NCBI RefSeq assembly: GCF_008084145.1 | Contig: NZ_VSDO01000002.1 | Span: 310,001 to 374,000 of the forward strand | Source: Paenibacillus faecis | GTDB taxonomy: Bacteria; Bacillota; Bacilli; Paenibacillales; Paenibacillaceae | DNA: 64,000 bases | Direction of reading: 5' to 3' | Part shown: in pieces, positions 24,923 to 35,829 of the stretch | How positions within the stretch are numbered: position 1 is the stretch's first letter | Layout: every line of letters starts with the position of its first letter | Made by a program: the position numbers and the translations under genes | The notes under the pieces: model-generated | Told to the model about the DNA's origin: nothing | Database searches by the model: none | The model's input: the letters and a program-made list of their open reading frames with translations, nothing else

Positions 24923-26209
24923 TCAGCCTTTCCAAAGCTCGTCGATTTTGACCGGCTGTCCGGTTTGCATGGACCGGTTGGCGGCGATGCCGGTCATGAT
25001 GGACAGGGCGCCGTCGATATGGGACGCGGCCCGGTTGAACCGATCGGGCTCGGCCTTGCCGAACAGGTCCCGAAGCAGGAGGGGGTCGCCTCCGCCGTGG
25101 CCGCCCGCGCTTTGTTCAATGTTTACCCGATACGGCTCGCTGAAATGAGGATAAACGATCATTTGGATGCCCCCGAGCGCGCCCTCGTTCTCCTTTTTCC
25201 CGCCGGAGTTGACATAGGATTGCTCCGTAACGCGCACCTCCAGGCGTCCGAGCGTTCCGTTAAATACAACGATAAATCCCTCCCACGGCATGTAGGCGTT
25301 GAGCGAGTAATTCATAACGGCTTTATTTTTATATTTCACCATGACGCTCATCGTATCCTCAATGCTGATATTGTCGCCGAAAACGCTCTGATCGCGCTGG
25401 TATCCGTCTTCATGCTCGGCTTCGAGGTACATTCGCTTCAAATGCTCGTTCCGGTCCAAATGCAGGGCGAAAGGATCGTTCTCGGCGGCCGGACTTCCGT
25501 AGGCACGCTGGTAGAATTGCGTGATTCCCCGTTGTTCGGCGTTTTCCTTCCCGTAAAATCTCAAGTCCCCCATCGCGAAAACCGTATCGGGCTTTGTAGC
25601 GAGCCAAAAGTTCATCAAGACGAAATGGTGGGTCGATTTATGGACGAGCAAGCCTCCGCTGTTGCGTTTATCGCGATGCCACCTGCGAAAATAGTCGGCT
25701 CCATGCTCCGTATTCAGCAGCCACTCGAAGTTGACGGACATCACCTCGCCAATCGTCCCGTCCATGATCAATTCCCGAATCTTCGTGTTATGCGGCGCGT
25801 ACCGGTAATTGAACGTCACGCGCAATTGCCGGCCCGTTCGCTCGATCGCGTCGAATATATCCAGGCATTTTTCCGCATCGACGGTCATGGGTTTTTCCGT
25901 GATCACATCACAGCCCAGCTCCATAGCACGGATGATGTATTTATGATGGGTGCGGTCAATCGTACAAACGAGGACGACGTCCGGTTTCCGCTCCCGGATC
26001 ATCAAATCGAAGTGCTCCGCCTTATAGGTTGGAACAGGGGAATAATCGTACTTGTCTCTCAACAGCTCGTTCGCATAATTCATACGCGTTTGGTTGACGT
26101 CGCAGACGGCGACCAGTTCCGTAGTTTCCTTATAAGCCGTTGCCAGCGCGCTGTAAAAGAATTCCGCTCTACCGCCGACCCCCACGATCGCGTATCTCTT
26201 TTTTCCCAA
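24923..26209 (-). CDS. Gfo/Idh/MocA-family oxidoreductase (3)
   Basis: About 428 residues, longer than the other two. KRYAIVGVGGRAEFFYSAL is the nucleotide-binding loop, then VAVCDVNQTRM, VITEKPMTV and VTFNYRYAPHNTKIREL. The C-terminal domain includes GGLLVHKSTHHFVLMNFW. TTG 26209 is spaced 6 bp from GGAGGG, whereas ATG 26215 directly abuts it. It stands alone, divergent from an AraC regulator, with the IS element 48 bp beyond its stop. Substrate unknown. Confidence 0.85.
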   Translation of the reverse strand: MGKKRYAIVGVGGRAEFFYSALATAYKETTELVAVCDVNQTRMNYANELLRDKYDYSPVPTYKAEHFDLMIRERKPDVVLVCTIDRTHHKYIIRAMELGCDVITEKPMTVDAEKCLDIFDAIERTGRQLRVTFNYRYAPHNTKIRELIMDGTIGEVMSVNFEWLLNTEHGADYFRRWHRDKRNSGGLLVHKSTHHFVLMNFWLATKPDTVFAMGDLRFYGKENAEQRGITQFYQRAYGSPAAENDPFALHLDRNEHLKRMYLEAEHEDGYQRDQSVFGDNISIEDTMSVMVKYKNKAVMNYSLNAYMPWEGFIVVFNGTLGRLEVRVTEQSYVNSGGKKENEGALGGIQMIVYPHFSEPYRVNIEQSAGGHGGGDPLLLRDLFGKAEPDRFNRAASHIDGALSIMTGIAANRSMQTGQPVKIDELWKG

Positions 26210-26340
26210 GACCATCCCTCCATTTACATGAACTTGGATCTATCATATAGTATTTAAAATGCAAATTTCTAAACATTTCCTGCTTATTCGGTCAAAAAGT
26301 ATGCCTATTTTATCCTATGCGGACGCGGAGGATGACACGG

Positions 26341-27180
26341 ATGGTACATGTGCCGATGTTAAGTGTTGAAAAAATGAAACGTACCGGTTCGTTCGATATG
26401 GACTTCAGCCATATGCACGATACTTATGAAATCTATTACTTGCTATCGGGAGAAAGGTTCTATTACATCCATGACCGGGTCTACGCTCTTCAGGCGGGAG
26501 ACGTCGTGTTCATTCATAAGAATCAGCTTCATCGGACAACCAGCAAGGGCCGGAACCCGCACGAACGGATTCTGATCAACTTCGATGATGCTTCGGTTCG
26601 GCCTTTCGTCGAGATGGGACCCGGACAGCTTCCTTTGTTTGGGGGCGAAAGTTATTTGCTGCGGCCGAGTGTCCAGGAACAAGGGCGGATCGCCGATTTG
26701 CTGTTTTTGATGCTGCGGGAAGAAAAGGAAGGGCAGCTTTGGCGCATGCCGTACCTTCAAACGTTGCTGATCCAACTGCTCATCCTGCTCAGCCGGATTC
26801 GGGAGGGAAAGGCGGAGCCGGTAAAGCCGGAGTTTACGGAGCCGCAGCAGCGGGTATACCGGATCGTCGAATATTTGAACGGGCACTACGCCGGGCCGCT
26901 TAGGCTCGAGGAAATCGCGGAGCGCTTTTTTATCAGCACCACTTATTTGTGCCGGATTTTCAAGCAGACAACCGGGTTTACCGTGGTCGAATATTTAACT
27001 TACGTGCGGGTTCGCGAGGCGCAGGCCCTATTGGTCCGGACGGATTGGAAAATTACGAAAATCGCCGAGGAGGCGGGATTTGACAGTATCGCTCATTTTG
27101 GCAGGGTATTTAAAAAGATTACCGGCCGCTCTCCGCTGCAATACCGCAAGCAGAAAAAGGCTGAGCCGGCTAACGCATAG
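26341..27180 (+). CDS. AraC-family regulator with cupin domain
   Basis: About 279 residues: N-terminal cupin (FSHMHDTYEIYYLLSGERFYYIHDRVYALQAGDVVFI) and C-terminal tandem HTH (LRLEEIAERFFISTTYLCRIFKQTTGFTVVEYL and ITKIAEEAGFDSIAHFGRVFKKITGRSPLQYR). ATG 26341 is 9 bp from GGAGG; in-frame ATGs at 26317 and 26332 are less well placed. Divergent from the oxidoreductase, which is its likely target. Confidence 0.87.
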   Translation: MVHVPMLSVEKMKRTGSFDMDFSHMHDTYEIYYLLSGERFYYIHDRVYALQAGDVVFIHKNQLHRTTSKGRNPHERILINFDDASVRPFVEMGPGQLPLFGGESYLLRPSVQEQGRIADLLFLMLREEKEGQLWRMPYLQTLLIQLLILLSRIREGKAEPVKPEFTEPQQRVYRIVEYLNGHYAGPLRLEEIAERFFISTTYLCRIFKQTTGFTVVEYLTYVRVREAQALLVRTDWKITKIAEEAGFDSIAHFGRVFKKITGRSPLQYRKQKKAEPANA

Positions 27181-27289
27181 GCTTCGACCTAAGCCTCGGG
27201 AGTGGGTCCGGCCCGTTTGTGTTTGCTAGATTCAGCCGGCTTCGCTAGAATTAAATACTAGAGAGGTTCAACGGGAGGTTGGAAACGAC

Positions 27290-27958
27290 ATGTTCGGTAA
27301 TGATTGGGATGAAGTTTTGCAGGAAGAAGTGCAGAAGCCATATTTTCAGGATTTAAGATACACCTTGGCCAGGGAGTACAAGCAGCATACGGTCTATCCG
27401 CCCAAAGAGCTGCTTTTCTCGGCGCTGAAGCTGACGCCTTATGAGCGGACGAGAGTGGTGATCCTTGGCCAGGATCCTTACCATGGACCGGGGCAAGCGC
27501 ACGGGCTCAGCTTTTCGGTGATGCCGGGGGTTCGCATCCCGCCTTCGCTGCAAAACATTTATAAAGAGTTGGAATCCGATCTCGGGATTTCGGCTCCGAA
27601 TCACGGATATTTGCTGCATTGGGCGGAGCAGGGCGTGTTGATGCTGAACGCCGTGCTCACGGTGCGCGAGGGGCAGCCCAATTCGCACAAAGGCCTCGGC
27701 TGGGAACGGTTCACGGACGCGATCATGATGAAGCTGAATGAGCGTCTTGAACCGCTCGTGTTTATTCTCTGGGGGAGCTATGCCCAGCAGAAAGGCGCCT
27801 TTATCGACCGCCGCCGCCACAAGGTCATTCGCTCCCCGCATCCGAGTCCGCTTTCCGCGCATCGCGGTTTTTTGGGCAGCCGCCCGTTTTCGCAGACCAA
27901 CGACTTTCTGCGGGAACAAGGCTTGGGGCCGATCGATTGGGCTTTACCGGATCTGTAA
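27290..27958 (+). CDS. ung: Uracil-DNA glycosylase
   Basis: Family 1 UDG, 222 residues, excising uracil from DNA. Catalytic water-activating GQDPYHGPGQAHGLSFSV near 63-80, and the DNA-intercalating HPSPLSAHRGF near 183-193. CGGGAGG precedes the ATG. A DUF423 gene lies 750 bp away on the other strand; in B. subtilis ung (ywdG) and the DUF423 gene ywdK are likewise close. Confidence 0.97.
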   Translation: MFGNDWDEVLQEEVQKPYFQDLRYTLAREYKQHTVYPPKELLFSALKLTPYERTRVVILGQDPYHGPGQAHGLSFSVMPGVRIPPSLQNIYKELESDLGISAPNHGYLLHWAEQGVLMLNAVLTVREGQPNSHKGLGWERFTDAIMMKLNERLEPLVFILWGSYAQQKGAFIDRRRHKVIRSPHPSPLSAHRGFLGSRPFSQTNDFLREQGLGPIDWALPDL

Positions 27959-28148
27959 AATGCCGATAGCGTCGGCAGTTTAATTAGACCGCTGTCTTTA
28001 TCAAGCGCGCCCCGCTTGTTAGGCATCATCCAACAGTTGGAGGCGCAGTTTCAATGCAGGCGGCGGTCTATTTTGGTAAGCATCCGGGTTTGTCGGGGGA
28101 TGCGGCCACAAACGGAAGCCGGCCCTTCGGCGCTGCTTAGGCAGCGTG

Positions 28149-28198
28149 GGCTAAAGGAGGCTAATGGGGGCTGACAGGGGCTAACTGAGGCTAACGGA
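28149..28198 (+). repeat. GGCTAAnGGA decamer array
   Basis: Five head-to-tail decamers: ggctaaagga, ggctaatggg, ggctgacagg, ggctaactga, ggctaacgga. The last one runs straight into the 200 bp block that follows. Two further units precede the second block at 28442-28461. Confidence 0.75.
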
Positions 28199-28391
28199 AA
28201 TAATAGCGGCTATTTTGCGATAAATGGCGGTTTCGGAAATCTAACGGAAATAATAGCGGCTATTAGCGTCCTCCGCCCCTAAAAGGGCGGGGATTTTGCG
28301 AAATAGGCGCTACTGTGTCCGTTAGAATGGCAAGCCGGCCTAAAAGTGCAAAATAGGCGCTACTGCGTCCGTTAGAAATCCGGCGGCGGGG
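28191..28391. repeat. 200 bp inverted-arm repeat block, copy 1
   Basis: The left half holds two copies of CTAACGGAAATAATAGCGGC and the right half two copies of its inverted counterpart (AAATAGGCGCTACTG..TCCGTTAG). The centre is the hairpin CCGCCC-CTAAAA-GGGCGG. Transcripts could fold into a long nested stem. No protein-coding potential. Confidence 0.8.
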
Positions 28392-28453
28392 CGCGGGGTC
28401 TCAACCGGATCCCGGCACTCCCGCGCTTCTTAAGCAGTGGAGGTCAATGGAGG

Positions 28454-28655
28454 CTAACGGAAATAATAGCGGCTATTTTGCGATAAATGGCGGTTTCGGA
28501 AATCTAACGGAAATAATAGCGGCTATTTGCGTCCTCCGCCCCTAAAAGGGCGGGGGTTTTACGAAATAGCGGCTACTATGTCCGTTAGAATTGTAAATCG
28601 GCCTAAAAGTGCGAAATAGGCGCTACTGCGTCCGTTAGAAATCCGGCGGCGGGGA
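28454..28655. repeat. 200 bp inverted-arm repeat block, copy 2
   Basis: Near-identical direct repeat of 28191-28391, with the same paired arms and CCGCCC/GGGCGG centre; only a few substitutions and one-base indels differ. The 62 bp between the copies includes two decamer units. Together with copy 1 it fills the 750 bp gap between ung and the DUF423 gene. Confidence 0.8.
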
Positions 28656-28709
28656 GCGCGTTCTCAAACGGCCCCCGATCCTTTTTGACTGCTATTCTTC
28701 CCGCAGAGC

Positions 28710-29078
28710 CTACCCGCTTACAGCGGCGATGACTACGATCACCCAGCCTGCGAGGAAGCACAGGCCGCCCAGGGGCGTGATCGCGCCGAGTTTGCGGACT
28801 CCCGATATGCTCAAGGCGTACAGGCTGCCCGAGAATAGCACTATACCGATCAGAAGCAGCCATCCCGCCGTTATCAACCGGGAAGGATCGGCGCTTTGCC
28901 CCGCAAGGCTCCCCAGCAGCAGCAGCCCCAAACTATGGGCCAAATGATATTGGACACCGGTTTGATATGTTTTTGCCCGATCTCCCGTCAGCTTATGCTT
29001 CAATGCATGCGCGCCGAAAGCGCCAAGCGCCACGGCAAGGAACATCATGATTCCGCCGAGTGCGAGTAATGTATACAT
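28710..29078 (-). CDS. DUF423 small membrane protein (YwdK-like)
   Basis: About 122 residues with four hydrophobic segments and the DUF423 motif ALGAFGAHALKHKL near the start, followed by TYQTGVQYHLAHSLGLLL and a C-terminal GAITPLGGLCFLAGW. Function unknown; widespread inner-membrane family. GAGGTGA fits ATG 29078 better than GTG 29090, which overlaps it. Confidence 0.88.
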   Translation of the reverse strand: MYTLLALGGIMMFLAVALGAFGAHALKHKLTGDRAKTYQTGVQYHLAHSLGLLLLGSLAGQSADPSRLITAGWLLLIGIVLFSGSLYALSISGVRKLGAITPLGGLCFLAGWVIVVIAAVSG

Positions 29079-29323
29079 AACGTCGATCACCTCGCTACTA
29101 TGTTACTCTACCCTGAGATAAAAGGGCAATCTTTCCGATATGCGTAAATAAACGCTATGCCGTAAACTTTGGCACTTTGAACGAGAGGTGTTCCGGATGT
29201 CGGAATTCTGCAGTTGCTAGACGCGTCTATTTTCTATTATTGAGGAGAGAGGGGGAAGAATCCTGTAGAAGCTGAGGCAATTTGATTCAGGTCTTGTCCG
29301 CCTCGACAACAGGGTTTCATAAA

Positions 29324-29968
29324 ATGCCCATGTACAATTTCAAGGAACTTTTTGCAGCCAGAACTCATTGTATGATTTTTCAAGCTCAAGCAAGTCCGTG
29401 TACAGAAGAGAGTCATGGTTGGATTGGTGGAAAAGCACCCATGTTCTTTGACGATAAGACTGAAACGGTAAACAGGAACGGAATTAAGCATTATTTTTAT
29501 TTAAGCTTGGTTCATCCTTTTCGGCCTGAACGCATGATTTCCGTTTTTATTCCAGAAGAATACGATGAGTATTTAGAGAACAATATTTATCCCAACTGTT
29601 CGATTCAAGTATTTGACCACCCCATCTCGAAAGAAAGTACGAGCGAAATCTATACGCATCCGGGGCTTATAAAGCATTCAATTATTGGTGGAGATCTGAT
29701 GGGGGATAAGGACTCCGCGGAACAATCGTTTTTAATCAAACTTGGCGGGACTCCTGGGCTCATTCAGGATGAAAACTATTATTTTACGGGGCTGGCCGAA
29801 GATGGATTTGATTTTTTATTCCAAGTGGATGAGGATGGTTATCCTGATACCTTGCTTGACGGGAAATTTAGTTATCCTTTCTCTTTTGGTGCAATGTACG
29901 TGTTTGCCCAGATAATTAGTGATCGTGAATTTAGCAGTCCGGTCGCCGGGTTCTGGCAATATTCGTAA
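29324..29968 (+). CDS. Hypothetical protein, AT-rich orphan
   Basis: About 214 residues, no family recognised with confidence. It is acidic and rich in aromatic residues, with FFDDKTETVNRNGIKHYFYL, a central LIKLGGTPGLIQDENYYF and a C-terminal FLFQVDEDGYPDTLL..YPFSFGAMYVFAQI. The layout is loosely like the YwqG/SMI1-type cytoplasmic proteins found near polymorphic toxins, but that is a weak resemblance. No signal peptide or membrane span. Base composition is clearly more AT-rich than its neighbours, suggesting recent acquisition. Start uncertain: ATG 29324, or TTG 29282 with GAGG just upstream. Confidence 0.6.
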   Translation: MPMYNFKELFAARTHCMIFQAQASPCTEESHGWIGGKAPMFFDDKTETVNRNGIKHYFYLSLVHPFRPERMISVFIPEEYDEYLENNIYPNCSIQVFDHPISKESTSEIYTHPGLIKHSIIGGDLMGDKDSAEQSFLIKLGGTPGLIQDENYYFTGLAEDGFDFLFQVDEDGYPDTLLDGKFSYPFSFGAMYVFAQIISDREFSSPVAGFWQYS

Positions 29969-30082
29969 CAAGCTGCTTGCTATAAAAATCCGCTCATTCA
30001 TTTCTGATTAATGGTATAGGAGGTTGATTGTTGGAAGGGCCTAGGACCTCCCTGTTAAAAAAAGGATGGGTGAAACGCAAAC

Positions 30083-30422
30083 GTGAAAATCTCACTTATC
30101 ATTCTCGGCGTGATCAGAGGTCTGTTTGTACTGGTGGTTCTCGGCTTGATCTTGCGGCCAGCAAACGATTGTGACCAACACGCGGAAGGAGAACTCACGG
30201 CTGGAGAGCCATTACGGCCTGCCCGAGGAACACCGGCGCTTGCTTGCTTACGGGGCAGTGCTTGCCCTGTACCGCGTTGAATCTCCGCGCATCCTCCACC
30301 TCAAAGTCCCGCTGGATCAGCTTCGCGAGGGACTGGAGTCCGCTTGGGGAATCGCTGGCCGGGAAGACGCATTGAACACGCTGGAGTGGCTGCTTGAGGA
30401 AGGAGTTGCCATACATTCGTAA
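30083..30422 (+). pseudogene. Frameshifted DUF1266-like remnant
   Basis: The first frame from ATG 30083 encodes a membrane segment (MKISLIILGVIRGLFVLVVLG); the second frame (30171-30422) encodes LESHYGLPEEHRRLLAYGAVLAL...LRESLE-like sequence ending WGIAGREDALNTLEWLLEEG. The latter resembles the N-terminal part of DUF1266 proteins (conserved W-G-I, then LEWL..G). A shift near 30150-30165 would join them into about 113 residues, shorter than complete DUF1266 proteins. So it is probably a decayed gene, though a small expressed protein from GTG 30171 cannot be excluded. Confidence 0.5.
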
Positions 30423-30424
30423 TG

Positions 30425-30452
30425 AAGGCGAAGCCCCAGGCTTCGCCTTTTT
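30425..30452 (+). terminator. Terminator after DUF1266-like remnant
   Basis: AAGGCGAAGCC-CCA-GGCTTCGCCTT, a perfect 11 bp stem followed by TTT. It lies 3 bp after the stop codon, supporting that a gene once ended here. Confidence 0.88.
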
Positions 30453-30497
30453 GCATTGAATCACTGCTCTGCATGAACCATAGATGTAGTTTGTGAC

Positions 30498-30548
30498 GAA
30501 AAAAGACAACTCTTACCGGGATCAAACATCCCTAAAGCAGTTGTCTTC
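30498..30548 (-). terminator. Terminator for tRNA-Pro transcript
   Basis: On the minus strand AAGACAACT pairs with AGTTGTCTT around an inner GGGAT/ATCCC stem and is followed by a T run (the A run at 30499-30504 on the plus strand). It lies 70 bp downstream of the minus-strand tRNA. Confidence 0.7.
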
Positions 30549-30617
30549 TTCATATGCAAGGCGGCTTCGACCCAAACGCATCGTGCAGGGAGGAAGCCTT
30601 ATATATAATTACAGAAA

Positions 30618-30691
30618 TCGAGACGACAGGATTTGAACCTGCGACCTCTTGCTCCCGAAGCAAGCGCTCTACCAAGCTGAGCCACGTCTCG
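30618..30691 (-). tRNA. tRNA-Pro (anticodon CGG)
   Basis: 74 nt on the minus strand. It folds as acceptor CGAGACG/CGTCTCG with discriminator A, D-arm GCTC..GAGC, anticodon stem CTTGC/GCAAG with loop TTCGGGA (anticodon CGG, reading CCG), variable AGGTC, and T-arm GCAGG-TTCAAAT-CCTGT. The CCA end is not encoded. It is preceded, on its own strand, by the leuS promoter region in the opposite direction. Confidence 0.95.
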
Positions 30692-30799
30692 GCAACGAAA
30701 ATGAAATGGTGGAAACATTAATAAATTATACTCTTTTCCAACAAACTGTAAAGGGGGTTTTTCATGTTTTTTACGGACCTTCGTTTCGTTGCGGCCCCA

Positions 30800-30828
30800 T
30801 TGACGGCGGCGGTTTGGTTTTATATAAT
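30800..30828 (+). promoter_or_regulatory. Promoter for the leuS T-box leader
   Basis: TTGACG (30800-30805), 17 bp spacer, TATAAT (30823-30828): a strong sigma-A type promoter. Transcription would start near 30835, just before the T-box leader. Confidence 0.8.
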
Positions 30829-30834
30829 GGATGG

Positions 30835-31105
30835 TGATTTAACTGCAAAATGAATTAAACATTGAAGAGGAATATTAGTTTTCAATGCTGCCACCCCAGA
30901 GAGCCGGCGCTTGGTGAAAGCCGGATGGAGATTGAAGACGAACTCGCCTCGGAGTTATGATGCAAAACATCATCGTCTTACCCGCGTTAAGGGTGTAAAG
31001 GGAGCGAACGACAAAGCATGTCCGACGCTAACTAGGGTGGTACCACGGGAATTTCCTCTCGTCCCTAGCGATGATACGCTATGGATCGGGAGGTTTTTTT
31101 ATATT
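30835..31105 (+). ncRNA. Leucine T-box leader of leuS
   Basis: Transcription-attenuating riboswitch that reads uncharged tRNA-Leu. The stem I landmarks are CAGAGAGCCGG and the GGTGAAAGCC loop at 30897-30922. The specifier is GAA-CTC, with CTC (Leu) at 30943-30945. The T-box AGGGTGGTACCACGG is at 31034-31048. The competing terminator CCTCTCG...CGGGAGG with internal TAGCG/CGCTA and seven T residues spans 31055-31100. Uncharged tRNA-Leu pairs with CTC and the T-box bulge to favour readthrough into leuS. Confidence 0.93.
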
Positions 31106-31153
31106 CTGCACAGGATATATTTGACAATGAATGATTTTAGGGAGGATTACATT

Positions 31154-33591
<2,438 letters not shown>

Positions 33592-33595
<4 letters not shown>

Positions 33596-34443
33596 GCTTC
33601 CTTGTCGGCGCCGCTACCCGGCTTCGCGCCGAACAGAAGGTCGAGCCGTCCAAGATCATCGTCGTACTTCCGGTGGGTCGCTTCGATGAGCTGTTTAAAA
33701 ACACCCTGCAATCCGTTTTGCAGCACGGCGATACCCTCGGCGGTGACGCCACCCGGGACGGCGACGCGCCGCTGCAGCTCTTGAGGCGTAAAGCCACCCT
33801 CGGTCAACAGTTTGCCTGTGCCGTGCAGCATCTCGGCACCCAGCCTGACCGCCTCGTCGAGGGTTATTCCCGTGAGCTTCGCCGCCTCTTGCGCCCATTG
33901 CTGAAGGATAAAAGCGATGAAGGCGGGACCGCAGCTGGCGATGTCCGAGGCGATTCTCGTCTCGCTTTCCCGGATGGCTGTCGGCAGGCTGATCGAGGAC
34001 ATGAGCTGTTCCAGCAGCAGCCGGTCCTCGGGCAGGATGCGGCTGCCGTAAATGCAGAGCGAGGCTCCGGCCAGGGCAGAGTGCGTAATGCTGGGGATGA
34101 TTTTAGCCACCTTGGAAGGGATGCGTCCTTCCAGCAGAGCAATCCCCACGGGACTTGTAATGGACACGACGATTTGCCCCTCGTTCAATACGTCCGTCAA
34201 CTCTGTGACGACGGACGGATAATCGAGCGGTTTCACGCACAAAAAGACGATATGGCTCCCGTTTGCGGCTTCCGCATTACAATGGGTAATGCGAAGTCCG
34301 GGATGCCGTTTCGCCAGCAGCTCCGCTTTCGGCTTGGAGCGGTTGCTGGCGCAAATCTGATGCGGGTGCAGCGCACCGGAACGCAGGAAAGCTTCGATCA
34401 GCAAGCTTCCCATGGATCCTGTTCCGATGAAGGCCACTTTCAT
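33592..34443 (-). CDS. comER: Late competence protein ComER (P5C-reductase-like)
   Basis: About 283 residues with the ProC-type dinucleotide fold: [43 protein letters not shown], and the C-terminal [18 protein letters not shown]. ComER is transcribed opposite to comEABC in B. subtilis too and is not needed for transformation itself; sporulation and biofilm roles are reported for Bacillus homologues. The start is ATG 34443 with GGGGG upstream; GTG 34467 is longer but weaker. Convergent with leuS, overlapping by 4 bp. Confidence 0.92.
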
Positions 34444-34540
34444 CCCGGTTCCCCCTTCCGTGCGCAACCATTTTTATGCACAACCTATTTATATATATGC
34501 ACCTTGATGGGATCTTCATGACCATAACCTCGGCGTGAAC

Positions 34541-35200
34541 ATGATTCATATAAGAAACGGAAAGGTGTGTTTCGGGTTGAAGAGGGGATATGCTATGACG
34601 GCGGTCATATCGGCGGTGATCGGGGCGGGACTGATGTTCCTGGCGCTCGGACCGGGCCGTCCGTCCGGGATTGAAGGCTGGACGCCGTTAAACGAAAGCG
34701 TCGAAGCGGCGATCGCGAGCAGAACGCAGCTCTCGGTGAAAGCGGAGACGAGGTCGGCGAGAACGGAAGAGAAGGCCGAGGCGGCAGCCGGCAAGGACGA
34801 CAAGGAAGCTTCCGGCCGTAGAGGTACGGATCAGCCGGATGCGGCCGTGAAGCCCGGCACAACGAAGCCGCCCGGATCGACAGACGGATTGGCGGCGGGT
34901 TCCCTACCGGGAAATGGCGCCGTTTCAAATCCGGGTAATCCGGTCGCGGCCGGAGGACCGGGCGCGGAAGCCAGATCCGAAACGGAACCGGAACCGCTTG
35001 TGCAAAACGGGCTGATCAGCATCAATACCGCCGGAACCGTCGAATTGCAGGAAATTCCCGGCATCGGCGAGAAGAAGGCGAAGGCGATCGTGGACTACAG
35101 GAATGAACACGGGCCGTTTAAGTTGGTGGATGAATTGACCAACGTCAAGGGAATCGGCGAGAAAATGCTGGAAAAAATGAGGCCTCATATCGGGCTGTAA
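34541..35200 (+). CDS. comEA: DNA-binding competence protein ComEA
   Basis: Membrane-anchored receptor that binds double-stranded DNA for uptake. An N-terminal anchor (AMTAVISAVIGAGLMFLALG) is followed by about 110 residues of Ala/Gly/Pro/Lys/Glu low complexity and a C-terminal double helix-hairpin-helix: ISINTAGTVELQEIPGIGEKKAKAIVDYRNEHGPF and LTNVKGIGEKMLEKMRPHIGL. I see no SLBB/oligomerisation domain, which B. subtilis ComEA has. Start uncertain: ATG 34541, TTG 34577 behind AAAGGTG, or ATG 34595 behind AGAGGGG; the last two keep the whole anchor. Confidence 0.92.
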   Translation: MIHIRNGKVCFGLKRGYAMTAVISAVIGAGLMFLALGPGRPSGIEGWTPLNESVEAAIASRTQLSVKAETRSARTEEKAEAAAGKDDKEASGRRGTDQPDAAVKPGTTKPPGSTDGLAAGSLPGNGAVSNPGNPVAAGGPGAEARSETEPEPLVQNGLISINTAGTVELQEIPGIGEKKAKAIVDYRNEHGPFKLVDELTNVKGIGEKMLEKMRPHIGL

Positions 35201-35211
35201 GAACAGGAGTA

Positions 35212-35739
35212 ATGGCAGGGATGATACCGGATCATCGTAAAGATTGGGATACGTATTTTATGGATATCGCTTATATGGTGTCAACGCGTTCCCAGTGCAG
35301 CCGCCGCCATGTCGGCGCTGTGCTGGTCCAAGGTAAAAAGCTGCTGGGCACCGCTTATAACGGAGCTCCGTCGGGCGTTCCCGATTGCTCCGAGGCCGGG
35401 TGCATGATTGCCGAGGAATATGAACTTACCATGGTGGACGGCAAGGAGTCCATGATCAAGAAGCAGCGCTGTGTCCGGACGATACACGCGGAACAGAATC
35501 TGCTGCTGTTTACGGACCGGATCGACCGCGAAGGCTCAAGCGTCTACGTAACGGACGAACCTTGCTGGACCTGCGCCAACATGCTGGCGAACAGCGGGAT
35601 CACGGAAGTGGTGTTTCATCGTCCTTATCCGAAGGATTCGGGGAAAGTAACGGCGATGATGGGGCAGAAGGGAATCACGTTCCGGCGCCTAGAAACCTAT
35701 GAGCCGCCGCGCGAAACCGCGGCCCAAATTGAAAATTGA
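35212..35739 (+). CDS. comEB: ComEB, dCMP deaminase family
   Basis: Zinc-dependent deoxycytidylate deaminase, 175 residues. The zinc site is formed by HAEQN (His, catalytic Glu) near 92 and PCWTCANML (two Cys) near 118; SRRHVGAVLVQGKKLLGTAYNGAPSG precedes it. The gene lies in the com operon, although its link to DNA uptake is unclear. AGGAG is only 2 bp from ATG 35212; ATG 35221 (MIPDHRKDWD) has better spacing. Confidence 0.95.
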   Translation: MAGMIPDHRKDWDTYFMDIAYMVSTRSQCSRRHVGAVLVQGKKLLGTAYNGAPSGVPDCSEAGCMIAEEYELTMVDGKESMIKKQRCVRTIHAEQNLLLFTDRIDREGSSVYVTDEPCWTCANMLANSGITEVVFHRPYPKDSGKVTAMMGQKGITFRRLETYEPPRETAAQIEN

Positions 35740-35758
35740 CGGACTTAATGGATGTAGG

Positions 35759-35798
35759 AAGAACCTCGTCTGCTTGAAAGCAGAGGGGTTCTTTTTTT
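35759..35798 (+). terminator. Terminator between comEB and comEC
   Basis: AAGAACC pairs with GGTTCTT, with an inner CTGCTT-GAAA-GCAG hairpin and seven T residues. It would partly uncouple comEC from comEA-comEB. Confidence 0.85.
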
Positions 35799-35829
35799 AC
35801 GGACATATATGAGAGAGACGGGAGCGAGG

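Noticed and set aside
28191-28655. CRISPR array
   Set aside because: The repeats are two long blocks with internal inverted arms, not short direct repeats with unique spacers, and no cas gene is present.
30911-31153. N-terminal extension of leuS through the leader
   Set aside because: It reads through the T-box and its terminator; the proper start at 31154 has a good ribosome-binding site and matches the family.
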